DNA of 64,000 bases from DASPSM01 sp963800135 (lineage in GTDB: Bacteria; Planctomycetota; Planctomycetia; Planctomycetales; Planctomycetaceae): assembly GCA_963800135.1 (NCBI GenBank), contig CAWCZR010000012.1, positions 1 through 64,000 on the forward strand, in the 5' to 3' direction. The position numbers and the translations under genes are program-made. The notes beneath the pieces were generated by a model that worked only from the letters and a program-made list of their open reading frames with translations, searched no databases and was not told the origin of the DNA. Every line of letters starts with the position of its first letter. Within the stretch, counting starts at the first letter, position 1. This document shows positions 15,806-24,305 of this stretch, one piece after another.

Positions 15806-15815
15806 TAGTCCCTGA
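14742..15815 (+). CDS. IS630-family transposase with Asp-to-Asn change
   Basis: A 357-residue DDE-type transposase. Residues 10-65 form the HTH ('LLLAEGRSYREIRAATFAS'), 95-140 the linker, then the RNase-H-like catalytic core. The usual first motif (…QDE…) reads 'VVFQNEVDVHLNPKIG', so the first catalytic Asp is Asn176; the second Asp (D257 in 'VVCDNAKFH') and the Glu (E294 in 'NPIERVWW') are present. The loss predicts a weak or dead enzyme unless it is a base-call error. The reading frame crosses the right terminal repeat and stops at TGA 15813-15815, outside the element, so its C-terminus depends on flanking DNA. Confidence 0.85.
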   Translation: MDGHLRLSTRERKTCLKTLRTARTARRALVLLLLAEGRSYREIRAATFASPTLIRSVKREFATGRLGMALRTEEQPDTVPSWLIFVVRWLLKSTPQDFGFFRSRWSCGLLALLLWEQERIRVSPETVRRGMHRREFVWRRPRPVVGPRDPEHARKLQQIQRFIGQLPANETVVFQNEVDVHLNPKIGSMWMRRGQQAEVVTPGNNEKRHLAGSLHWRTGRLLLSAPGKQRNAALFVAHLDDLRRQLRSYRVIHVVCDNAKFHDCRAIRDYLLQHPGRIVLHFLPKYAPETNPIERVWWHLHETITRNHRCQSIDELLREVTDWAAAQKTFFLQTASFTDLYSLAAQRSASVEVLFSP

Positions 15816-16046
15816 GAATGGACCATCGATTCGAGAGAAGAACTGCACGCGGTCATTCCCGGTGCGGACATAGACGTATCGGCTAGGAACCGTCTCATTC
15901 AGCGCGGCGAGGACGGGCGTGTTGTCCGTAGGTGGTTCCGCGAAGATGAAGACGTCGGTCATCTGATCCGCCAAACGAGTCAGGCAGGGCAACAACCGCG
16001 CTCCCTGTGCCTTCCGTATGTTCCAGAACAAGAATCGAGCGCGCAT
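15808..16046 (-). pseudogene. 5' fragment of an endonuclease/exonuclease/phosphatase-like gene
   Basis: ATG 16046 starts 'MRARFLFWNIRK', the typical first strand and Asn of EEP-family metal-dependent phosphoesterases, followed by 'DVFIFAEPPTDN', where Glu would bind metal. Only about 78 residues remain before the IS630 right end; a full EEP domain needs 220 or more. Beyond the left end of the IS no continuation of the domain is visible, so the 3' part has been deleted or lost. The fragment is probably nonfunctional. Confidence 0.6.
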
Positions 16047-16126
16047 GACTCAGACGGCAATGTTGCTTAAGCGGAATTTGATCTAAGTCGATAATAACAA
16101 GACCTTGCAGGGTTCGCCTTCAGACA

Positions 16127-16543
16127 GAACGACGCCCGCGCTCATCCCGCGTGAGCCCCGCGAGGGGCGACGGAGACAGAATGTCGGGGACGAATCTCTG
16201 TCGCGCCTCGCGGCGGGGTGGCATGCCCCACGGCTCGTCCTGGGCATGTCTTCTGGCAGTTCGCATGCTCACGCAAAGGCGGTGAGACCGCCCGGGAAGT
16301 CGCTGAACGATCAGCGTGCTGAGCCCCCGGAAGGGGCGTCAGAGAATAGCCCAGGGCTTTAGCCCTGGGAACGACGCCCGCGCTCATCCTTCGAGAGCCC
16401 CGCGAGGGGCGACAGAGTTCGGATCGTTCGGACGAATCTCTGTCGCCCCTCACGGGGCTTCTGCGTCTCTTGTGCAACGCGACCCAGGGCTAAAAAGCCC
16501 TGGGCTATTCTCTGGCGCCCTCTCCGAGGGCTTGAGAGCCGCT
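16127..16543. repeat. Nested palindromic intergenic repeats
   Basis: Two related hairpins, 16154-16217 and 16395-16459, share arms of the type GCCCCGCGAGGGGCGAC…CTCTGTCGC; each is preceded by a direct repeat GACGCCCGCGCTCATCC (16131 and 16373). A separate 30-base inverted pair brackets the second hairpin: 16340-16369 and 16483-16514, both containing AGAGAATAGCCCAGGGC. No gene lies in 16047-16591. These resemble REP/BIME-type elements dispersed in planctomycete genomes. Confidence 0.7.
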
Positions 16544-16591
16544 GGGTGGCACGCTTCTCAATCTCGGCGGCCGGTGCAGGATTCGGCCGAG

Positions 16592-17122
16592 TTATTGCTG
16601 CACGCGCACGTGGAAGCCGGCGGCGTTGAGGGCCTTCACGAGTTCGGCTCCGTCGAAGTTGCCGGTCACCGTTACCGTTTCCGTGTGGGGTTTCGCGGTG
16701 TCGGCCGTGACGCCGTCGACTTTCTTGATCGCGTCTTCGATGGCCGCGTTGCAAGAGCCGCAGCAGTTGTGAACGCCCGTGAGCGTCAGGCTGGTCACTT
16801 TGCCGGCGGCGACTCCGCTGTCTTCCTTGATCTTCAGCGTGCTGTTGCCGGTGTCGCCATGGAATCCCTTGGCCGCCAACGCATCGAGGGCCTTCTGGGC
16901 GGTGGCGTCGTTCGGAGCCTCAATGGTCACGGTGCCCTTCTTTTGATCGCACGCGGCTTTGGCTCCGTCGACTTTACGCACCGCCGACTTCGCCGCCGCG
17001 ACACACTTCCCACAGCAGAGGTGAACTCCCTTCAACTCAATTTTCGTCTCGGCTCTCGCGCTTTGCACGGGAACGAGTAGGACGCTCAGACTGGCGAACA
17101 CGATTGCTCGTAAGCCTCGCAT
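16592..17122 (-). CDS. Secreted protein with two HMA-like domains (CCGxC)
   Basis: ATG 17122 follows AGGGAG. Residues 1-24 are a signal peptide ending 'VQSARA'. Two ferredoxin-like heavy-metal-associated domains follow: the first with 'GVHLCCGKC' near 34, the second with 'GVHNCCGSC' near 110. Normal HMA domains bind Cu/Zn through CxxC; here both loops are CCGxC, so the CxxC pair is kept with an extra preceding Cys. The protein (176 residues) should sit in the periplasm and may carry or sense copper, zinc or mercury. No metal pump or regulator is adjacent, so the role is inferred from the domains alone. Confidence 0.75.
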   Translation of the reverse strand: MRGLRAIVFASLSVLLVPVQSARAETKIELKGVHLCCGKCVAAAKSAVRKVDGAKAACDQKKGTVTIEAPNDATAQKALDALAAKGFHGDTGNSTLKIKEDSGVAAGKVTSLTLTGVHNCCGSCNAAIEDAIKKVDGVTADTAKPHTETVTVTGNFDGAELVKALNAAGFHVRVQQ

Positions 17123-17616
17123 ATGGATTCTCCCTGTTGCGAAAATGAATGAAGGGCTGAAAAACTCGCGTCTCGGCGAATTGTCTCCGTTGACGGGCCA
17201 AAATGCCAGGAGCGTTTGCGCGGTGTGGCACGTCCTGCTCAGGGCGTGGCCGGGGCCCGACATCTCGCATCAATTCGGAGAACACCCACCACGCCCTTTC
17301 TATCGTCAGGGCGTGCCACCCGACCCGCCCTCACCCCTTCCCTCTCCCATCGGAATGGGAGAGGGCGAAATACGCGCGGCTCCGCTCGGCGGGGCAGTTG
17401 ATCTTCAAAACCCCTTGCCACGGCTGATCTTGCTGATTTTTGCCGTTGGCGGGTACCATTCAGAAATCGCGCGCCGCGAGTCTGCTCGTCCTTATATAAG
17501 GGCTTGGCTGCGGGCGGCCTCCGTCGGGCGCACACTGGATCTGCGTCCTGGGCTGCGAAAGCTCGGGCCCATAGGACGCTCCGCTGACTTCGTGCGCGGT
17601 TCTGGAGAGGTTTGGC
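17123..17616. other. Divergent promoter region with hairpins
   Basis: No gene is seen. It contains a 10-base-arm hairpin CCTCTCCCAT/ATGGGAGAGG (17341-17364) and partly inverted copies of an AGGGCGTG-type motif near 17238 and 17308. Promoters for the HMA gene (minus) and the TPR gene (plus) should lie here, but no clear -35/-10 pair could be assigned. Confidence 0.4.
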
Positions 17617-20600
17617 ATGCTGGCAGGTCAGAGCCTGGGTCCTCGGCCGGGATGGCTGGGACGCATTTTTGGCGTGTCGACCTGCGCTGCGCTGGCCTTG
17701 CTCGTCGTCGCTCCGAGTGCCCGTTCGCAGGAGCAGCCGGAGACGCGGGCTGGTTCCCAGAATCAGCCACGGTCTGACAATCCGGCGCAGTCTGACAAGC
17801 CGAATGCGGGCGACACCGCGCCGCAGTCCGAATCGAAAACCGGCCCGGCACAAAACGGGCCGGCGCAATCCGTCCCCGAGGAGTATCGCTTCGCGGCCGG
17901 GCTTTATCGGCAGCAGCGTTGGGACCTGGCGGCGGATGCGTTTCGGAAGTTCATTAAGAATCACCCCGATCACGAACGCGTCCCTTACGCGCGGCTCTAC
18001 TTGGGTCTGACGCTGGTCAACGCCGACAAGTATGCCGAGGCTCGCGACGTTCTGCGGGCCTATGTTCGCGACTATCCGCAGAGCAAAAGTCTGCCCGACG
18101 CGCTCTACCGGGCCGGCGAGTGCAGTTACTTGCTCGACGATTTGAAATCGGCCGAGCGCGAGCTGGGCCGCTTCGTGAAGGATTATCCGCGGCACGAGCT
18201 GGTCGAGTGGGCCCTGCCCTACCTGGGCGACAGCAAGCTGCGCTTGAAAGAGCCGGCGGCCGCTCGCGACGCGTTCAAAACGGCGCTCGAGCAGTTTCCC
18301 CGCAGCCGACTGGCCGACGATTCCAAGTTCGGCCTGGCGCGGGCCTACGAGGAGCTACATCAGGATCGTGCGGCCGCCGAGATGTACGAGCAGCTGGCCG
18401 AAGACAAGAACGGTCCGCGGGCTCCGCAAGCGCTGATGAACCTGGCGACGATTCGCTTCCGCGGCGGGCAATACGAATTGGCGTCGCAAACATTCCTGCG
18501 GGTGCCGGCGGAATTTCCCAAGTCGTCGCTGGTCGGCGCGGCCCATCTGAACGCGGGCTTCGCTCTGTACGAATTGGCTCGCTATCCGCGGGCGATGGAG
18601 GAATTCGACCGCGCAGGCGCGGACAAGCGGCAGACCGTCGCCGCCGGGTATTGGAAGGGGCTGAGCGAAAAGGCGCTGGGCGATTACCCGCAGGCGCTCG
18701 GCCGGCTCAAGGCGACCTACGACGCCGATCCCAAGGGGCCGCTCGCCGAAGGAGCCCATTATTATTGGGCCGAATGCGAGCTGCGGACCGGCCACTTCGA
18801 CAAAGCCAAGCAGCTCTTTTTGGAAGGGGTGGAAAAATTTCCCAAGGGGGACCTGGCCGACGACGGGCTGCACTTTGCCGGCGAAGCGGCCATGCTTGCC
18901 GGTGCGATCGATGAAGCCAAGAAGATCGTCGCCCGCTTCGAGAAGGAACATCCCCAGAGTCCGCTCCGCTTACATGAGCAGATTCTGCGGGCCCGCGTGC
19001 TGAATGCCGAGGCGAGTGCGCTCCTCAAAGAGGCCAATCGTCCCGATCGTCCGCTCAACGTCGCCAAGGCAGAGCAGGAACGCCGCGATGCCATCGCGCT
19101 GCTCGAAAAAGTGATGGCCGAAAGCCATCTGCCACGTACGGTGGCCCTCGCGCGGTTCCATCTCGGTCGCACGCTGGAGGACGCCGGCGACTTTTCGAAA
19201 GCCGTCGACGTGCTGGCGCCGCTGGCCAGTCAGGCCGATCAGCCGAAGGCCTCGTCCGAAGCGGTCGACGCGCTCGCGCTCTCCGGGCATGCGCTGGTGG
19301 CGGTCGGCAAGTTCGAGCCGGCTTTGGCGCCGCTGTCGAAGTATCTCACGCTGCGTCCCAAGGGTTCACTGGCCGAACGCGCACTGGCCGACCGGGCCGT
19401 CGCCCACACGCGCCTGGGCAAACTCGACGAGGCGAACGCCGACGTCACCCAGCTCGTCGGCACTTTTCCGCACAATCCGGCGACGGCCGAAACTCTCCGC
19501 CGCCTCGCCGAGCTGTCGTACGATGCGCGCAATTCAAAACATCTCGCGACCGTTTCGCCAAGCTGGCCGACCTGGGCGAAGCGAAGTCCGAGATGCGGCG
19601 CATGGGTTTGTCGGGTGTCGCCTGGTCGCAGTACGAGTTGAACGCCTTCGACCAGTCGGCGGCCGCGTTCGGCGACGTCTTCGAGAAATTCTCGCCCGAG
19701 ATTCTGCAAGTGGCCGAGGCGGGCTTCATGCGCGGGCGAGCCCTGCAAAAGGCGGGCAAGCTGGCCGACGCGGCGCACGCCTATACGCAAGCGTTCGAGA
19801 AGCTCGCGCCGGCCGGCGCGGCACGGCCTGGAGAAGAATCGCACGGGCCGACGCAGTACGGCTTCTTCGCCGGCATGCAGGCGGCCAACTTGCTCGCGCA
19901 GCTCAAGCGTTACGAAGACGCCGACGCCGCGTACCAGCGGGTCGCCGAGCACTATCCCAAGGCCGACAAGCTGGCCGACGTGCTGTTCGATTGGGCCAAC
20001 GTGCTGTACGTCGCCAAGAAGGACGCGGCGCAGAAGCAGCGAATCCGCGACCTGCTCTCCCGCATCGAACACGATTTTCCGGCGAGTGCCGCGCAGCCCA
20101 AGGCTCGGCTCTTCCTCGCCGAGCTCGACGCGCAGGGCGGGCAGGCGGCCTCCGCGGACAAGATGCTCCGCGGGCTCGTCTCCGACAATGCGGCCGACGC
20201 CAAGACGCGCGAAGACGCGCTGGCCCGGCTCGTCACGCTGGCTTCCGAGAAGCAACAGTGGAAAACCGTCCGCGAGCTGTCGCAGAAGTATCTCACCGAA
20301 TTCCCCAAGGGGCTCGACGTCCGCGTCGTGCGGCTGCAGGGGGCATCGGCCGATCTGCGTTTGCATGATGCGCCGGCGGCCGAGAAGACGCTCACTGATT
20401 TGTTACGCGAACTCAAGGCAGACGGCGGCCAAGCCGCGCCCTGGTGGCCCAACGTTTGGATCCTGCTGGCCGAGTCGCAGTATCAGCAGCGCAAATACGA
20501 CGAGGTTGAAGCCACCGTCCAGGATCTGCACACCCGCATGCCCGATTCGCCCCTTATGCCGCAGGCGGACGAAGTTCTGGGCCGCAGCTTCAAGAATCGT

Positions 20601-20951
20601 ACGCAATGGGACAAGGCGACGGCCGCGTTTCAGAAGGCCATCGACGGCTCGCATGGCGAGCAGAACGACACGGCCGCCAAGAGCCAGCTGATGATCGCCG
20701 AGATCCGCTTCCTGCAAAAGGACTTCCGGCACGCCAAGGAAGAGTATTTAAAAGTCAGCACGCTGTACGATCGGCTGCCCGAATGGGCGGCGCCGGCGCT
20801 GTTTCAGGTCGGTCAGTGCGAGGAAGAGTTGCAGCAGACGCGCGACGCGGAAAAGACCTATACTCAGCTCATCGCCAGCTTTCCCCGCAGCGATTTCGCG
20901 AAGGACGCCCGAAAGCGGTTGGACGGGCTTCACAAACGGCCGGCAGGTTAA
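17617..20951 (+). CDS. Large exported TPR protein, one frameshift
   Basis: ATG 17617 starts a signal peptide ('CAALALLVVAPSARSQ'), a Pro/Gln/Asn-rich spacer to residue 75 and then at least 20 tetratricopeptide-like repeats, such as 'RFAAGLYRQQRWDLAADAFR'. One lost base near 19537 (TTCAAAA) splits the frame at 'DARNSK' and it resumes at 'RFAKLADLGEAKSEMR'; the joined protein is about 1111 residues. TPR arrays scaffold protein complexes; this one resembles the YbgF/BamD-like outer-membrane repeat proteins. It ends 9 bases before the TolQ/ExbB-like gene, so the two are very likely an operon driving an energised envelope function. Confidence 0.8.
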
Positions 20952-20960
20952 GGATCGCCC

Positions 20961-22100
20961 ATGGCCAATTTCACTCGCTTTCGCCGCACAACCCCCGCGG
21001 GGCGGATTGCCGGCGGTTCATCGCAACCGCCTCGTCGCCGCCGCGGAAGCTGGCAAGTGATGGCACTCGTCATGCGGCTGGCCGTGGTCGTGTTCGCGGT
21101 CGTCGTCTGCCTGACGAAGTGGGGACCCGCGCAGGAACGCTCGCCGAAATCCGGCCCGGCGACTCCCGCTCCCGCCGTCGCCCCGCCAACGTCTCCGGCA
21201 GCAGCCTCGGCCAAGGCCCCGCCGACAACTCCTGCTCCGACTTTGCCCGCTCCGCCTGAAGCCAACGTGCCTGTCCGCACGGCCACTGAGTCTGCCTCTG
21301 CCCCCGCTCCGTTCGACGCGCCCGCGAAAGGTGAAACGCCGGCCGTCGGCGCGACCGCGAAACCGGCCAAGGCCCATCGCAGCATCCCCACGCGACCGCT
21401 CGAAATCATCGAAGCGCTCGGCGTGCCGTTCATCCTCGCCTTCGGCATCTGCTCGGTGATCACGGTCTGGTTCTCGATCGAGCGGCTGGTCGTGCTGCGG
21501 CGCGGCCGCGTGATTCCCCGGCCGTTCGTCGAACGCTTCCTGCAAAACCTCGAGCAGGGCAATCTCGATCAGGAAGAGGCGCTGCGGCTGTGCGACGAAA
21601 ACGGCAGCCCCATCGCCCAGATCTTCGCCCACGGCGTCCGCAAATGGGGCAAGTCGAGCGTCGAAGTCGAGCAAGCGATCATCGACGGCGGCGAACGCCA
21701 AGTGAGCCAACTGCGGGCCCACCTCCGCGTGCTCAACGCCGTCTCGACCATCACGCCCTTGATCGGCCTACTCGGCACCGTGATCGGCATGATCCAGTGC
21801 TTCAACGACATTGCCGCGTCGCAGGGGATGGGCAAGGCCGACCAGCTGGCCGGCGGCATCGGCATCGCGCTCTTGGCAACGGCGGCCGGACTGGCCGTCG
21901 CGATCCCGTCGCTGACGATGTACCAGTTCCTCTCAGGCCGCCTCGACTCGCTCACGGTCGATCTCGACCTGCTCTCGCAGAACGTCGTCCATCTCGTCTC
22001 GGCCGAGGCACTCTCAGACGGTGGCCACCTAGCCGCCCGCGCCAAACCCCGCCGCCCGGCCGCAGCCGCCGCCGAATCGAAGGAACGCAAGGCGGTTTGA
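20961..22100 (+). CDS. MotA/TolQ/ExbB proton channel protein
   Basis: 379 residues. After an N-terminal membrane helix (about 33-52) and a long Pro/Ala-rich periplasmic linker (55-140), the TolQ/ExbB domain has its first helix at about 150-172, a cytoplasmic loop, and the conserved last two helices: 'TITPLIGLLGTVIGMIQCF' (near 263) and 'GGIGIALLATAAGLAVAIPS' (near 300). With ExbD/TolR partners these proteins turn the proton gradient into force on the outer membrane. The N-terminal extension is typical of planctomycete forms. No ExbD/TolR gene follows; repeat elements begin 54 bases downstream and a copy of the gene's 3' end recurs at 22833. Confidence 0.9.
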   Translation: MANFTRFRRTTPAGRIAGGSSQPPRRRRGSWQVMALVMRLAVVVFAVVVCLTKWGPAQERSPKSGPATPAPAVAPPTSPAAASAKAPPTTPAPTLPAPPEANVPVRTATESASAPAPFDAPAKGETPAVGATAKPAKAHRSIPTRPLEIIEALGVPFILAFGICSVITVWFSIERLVVLRRGRVIPRPFVERFLQNLEQGNLDQEEALRLCDENGSPIAQIFAHGVRKWGKSSVEVEQAIIDGGERQVSQLRAHLRVLNAVSTITPLIGLLGTVIGMIQCFNDIAASQGMGKADQLAGGIGIALLATAAGLAVAIPSLTMYQFLSGRLDSLTVDLDLLSQNVVHLVSAEALSDGGHLAARAKPRRPAAAAAESKERKAV

Positions 22101-22131
22101 TCGCCGCGGGAGGGCGAAGCTCCCGCTGAGC
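22069..22131 (+). repeat. Copy 1 of a 63-bp duplication (3' end of the channel gene)
   Basis: From CCGCCGAATCGAAGG to CCCGCTGAGC; matches 22833-22895 with four substitutions. It includes the last codons and stop of the TolQ/ExbB-like gene. Confidence 0.85.
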
Positions 22132-22178
22132 TACGGGCGAAAGAGAAGTAGGTTATAAAAGGGGACAGGTTATAAAAG

Positions 22179-22329
22179 GGGACAGGCGCATATATTGACC
22201 GGCCTGGAGTCCATCCTGCGCTCCCGTGGCGGGTCTCGGCTCCATCAATCCGCCGATGAACGTTACAATTCTCCCGTTGAAGCCGGATTCTAGCGCCACT
22301 TTGCAACGCAATATATGCGCCTGTCCCCT
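22179..22329. mobile_element. MITE-like 151-bp element, copy 1
   Basis: The ends are a perfect 20-base inverted repeat, GGGGACAGGCGCATATATTG and its complement at 22310-22329. The interior has no gene. It is preceded by a 17-base tandem TTATAAAAGGGGACAGG (22154-22187). Copy 2 at 22658-22808 differs at only about three sites. The AAAAGGGGACAGG edge resembles REP-type repeats moved by TnpA-REP transposases in other bacteria; no such gene is present here. Confidence 0.75.
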
Positions 22330-22367
22330 TTTCCGTTCCCCCTTTTCCGTTCCCCGAGACCAAGAGT

Positions 22368-22628
22368 ATGAATAACCACCTTGAATGCGCCGTTGTTGGC
22401 TCTTGCCCTATTTGCAGCCAAGGCCGGCAATTGATTGTTAGGGCGAAATCGAGTGGTGAACTTTTTGTGTATTGCGAAGAATGCGAGTCCAGATGGGCTT
22501 CGCCTATGGCAGCATCGAATCCCGACGAAGTGCTTTTACCTTGGAGTGTCGTTCCCAGCAACCCTGTTTCCTTGGATGATTTACGTCAACATACTTGGTA
22601 TTCATACGTCACCAATCAGCCAACATGA
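22368..22628 (+). CDS. Small zinc-ribbon protein between repeats
   Basis: An 86-residue frame begins at ATG 22368. 'CPIC' near 14-17 and 'VYCEECESRWASP' (Cys-x2-Cys) near 35-41 form a four-cysteine zinc ribbon; the rest is short, polar and tryptophan-containing. No helicase, nuclease or membrane motif is seen. It is the only gene between the two copies of the MITE-like element and appears to have arrived with the duplication of the channel gene's 3' end. Its role is unknown; similar stand-alone ribbons may bind nucleic acid or protein. Confidence 0.65.
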   Translation: MNNHLECAVVGSCPICSQGRQLIVRAKSSGELFVYCEECESRWASPMAASNPDEVLLPWSVVPSNPVSLDDLRQHTWYSYVTNQPT

Positions 22629-22657
22629 TGCAGGAGACGGAAAAGGGGACAGGCGCT

Positions 22658-22808
22658 GGGACAGGCGCATATATTGACCGGCCTGGAGTCCATCCTGCGC
22701 TCCCGTGGCGGGTCTCGGCTCCATCAATCCGCCGATGAACGCTACAATTCTCCCGTTGAAGCTGGATTCTACGCGCCACTTTGCAACGCAATATATGCGC
22801 CTGTCCCC
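22658..22808. mobile_element. MITE-like 151-bp element, copy 2
   Basis: Same orientation as copy 1. The left end reads TGGGACAGGCGCATATATTG (one mismatch to copy 1), the right end at 22789-22808 is identical. A partial extra end, AAAAGGGGACAGGCGC, precedes it at 22641-22656. Confidence 0.75.
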
Positions 22809-22832
22809 TTTTCCGTTCCCTTTTTCGTTCCC

Positions 22833-22895
22833 CCGCCGAATCGAAGGAACGCAAGGCGGTTTGATTGCCGCGGGAGAGCGCAGCTTCCGCTGAGC
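22833..22895 (+). repeat. Copy 2 of the 63-bp duplication
   Basis: Matches 22069-22131 with four substitutions. Here it is not attached to any gene. Confidence 0.85.
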
Positions 22896-23041
22896 CTTGT
22901 TTGTCGTTCGCCGCATCTGTGGCTCGGCGGGAGCCTCGCCCTTACCTCCGCAAATGCCCAAAAGTCGCGTTCTCACGAGCCGGCGAACCTGCAAGAATTC
23001 GCCGGAATTGCTGCTGACGCTATCGGGGAGAGCCGGCTGCG

Positions 23042-24292
23042 ATGCAGGTTGATGTGCTGATTTTTGGCGGCGGGGCTGCGGGGCTGTGGTTGCTCGACGA
23101 GCTCGCCCGCCGCGGCGACCGGGTCTTGCTGTTAGAAGCCGCGCGGCTGGGGGCGGGGCAGACGATCGCCTCGCAGGGCATCATTCACGGCGGGCTCAAA
23201 TACACATTGCAAGGCGCGCTGACGCCGTCGGCCGTGCAGATTCGCGAGATGCCCGGGCTCTGGCGGGACTGTTTGGCCGGCCGCCGGCAGCCCGATCTGC
23301 GCGGCGTGCGGCTGCGGGCCGCCTCTTGTCATTTGTGGCGGACCGATTCGCTCGGCTCGCGGCTGGGGATGATCGGGGCCCGCGTCGGGCTGCGGGTCGC
23401 CCCGCAAGTGGTCTCCGCTGACGAACGGCCGAACGCCCTGGCCGGCTGCCCAGGGACCGTCGCGCGGCTCGACGAACCCGTGCTGGCGCCGGAGTCGGTC
23501 TTGGCGGCGCTCGTCGCGGGCCACGCGGCGCGCGTGCTTCACATTGATCCGTCTCAGCTCGAGATCGATCGCGCGGCTGGCACGATCCGCCGCGTGCAAC
23601 TCACCGACCCCGCGACGGGTCGGCGGCTGCAGATCGAGCCGCGGCACGTCGTGCTGACGGCCGGGCGCGGCAATGCCGAGCTGCGAACCCGCGCGGGTTT
23701 GCCGGCCACCGTCATGCAGACGCGGCCCTTGCACATGGTGCTCGTGCGGGGAGAGCTGCCCCACTTGAACGGACACTGCGTGGACGGCCGGACGACGCGG
23801 GTCACGATCACGTCCGACACAGAGAGATCCGACACGGGCGCGACGGGCCGAACAGTCTGGCAGGTCGGGGGACAAATTGCCGAGATCGGCGTCGCGCTCG
23901 ATGAGCGTTCGCTCTTGGCGCGGGCCGCGGACGAGCTGGCGGCCGTGATCCCCGGACTCGATTTGAAGCGCGTCGAATGGGCCACCTATCGCGTCGATCG
24001 GGCCGAACAGGCAACTCCCGGCGGCAAGCGGCCGGAAACCGCTGGCATCCTCCACGAGGGAAATCTCATCACCGCCTGGCCCACCAAGCTGGCTCTCGTG
24101 CCCTGCCTCGTCGAGCGCATCTTGGAATTGCTGCCTGCCGCGACGGCGGGATCGGCGGCCACGGGCTCAGCGGACGACGCGGACGTCGGCGACGAGTGGC
24201 CTCGCGCGGCGATTGCCGAGCTGCCCTGGGAAGTCTCTCGTACGTGGTATGCGACCCGCGATTTGGCGCAGGCAGCTCGCCACGCCGCGTGA
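23042..24292 (+). CDS. FAD-dependent oxidoreductase (DAO/GlpD-like fold)
   Basis: 416 residues. The N-terminal dinucleotide-binding motif 'VLIFGGGAAGLWLLDELARR' (4-23) with 'LLLEAARLGAGQTIASQG' after it is typical of the D-amino-acid oxidase / glycerol-3-phosphate dehydrogenase superfamily. 'IHGGLKYTLQGAL' near 48 is the region contacting FAD. The substrate is not predictable from sequence. ATG 23042 is in good context. It stands 13 bases ahead of an aldo/keto reductase gene, so the pair may act in one small-molecule or sugar-acid redox pathway. Confidence 0.8.
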   Translation: MQVDVLIFGGGAAGLWLLDELARRGDRVLLLEAARLGAGQTIASQGIIHGGLKYTLQGALTPSAVQIREMPGLWRDCLAGRRQPDLRGVRLRAASCHLWRTDSLGSRLGMIGARVGLRVAPQVVSADERPNALAGCPGTVARLDEPVLAPESVLAALVAGHAARVLHIDPSQLEIDRAAGTIRRVQLTDPATGRRLQIEPRHVVLTAGRGNAELRTRAGLPATVMQTRPLHMVLVRGELPHLNGHCVDGRTTRVTITSDTERSDTGATGRTVWQVGGQIAEIGVALDERSLLARAADELAAVIPGLDLKRVEWATYRVDRAEQATPGGKRPETAGILHEGNLITAWPTKLALVPCLVERILELLPAATAGSAATGSADDADVGDEWPRAAIAELPWEVSRTWYATRDLAQAARHAA

Positions 24293-24305
24293 GGGAGACG
24301 CGCCG

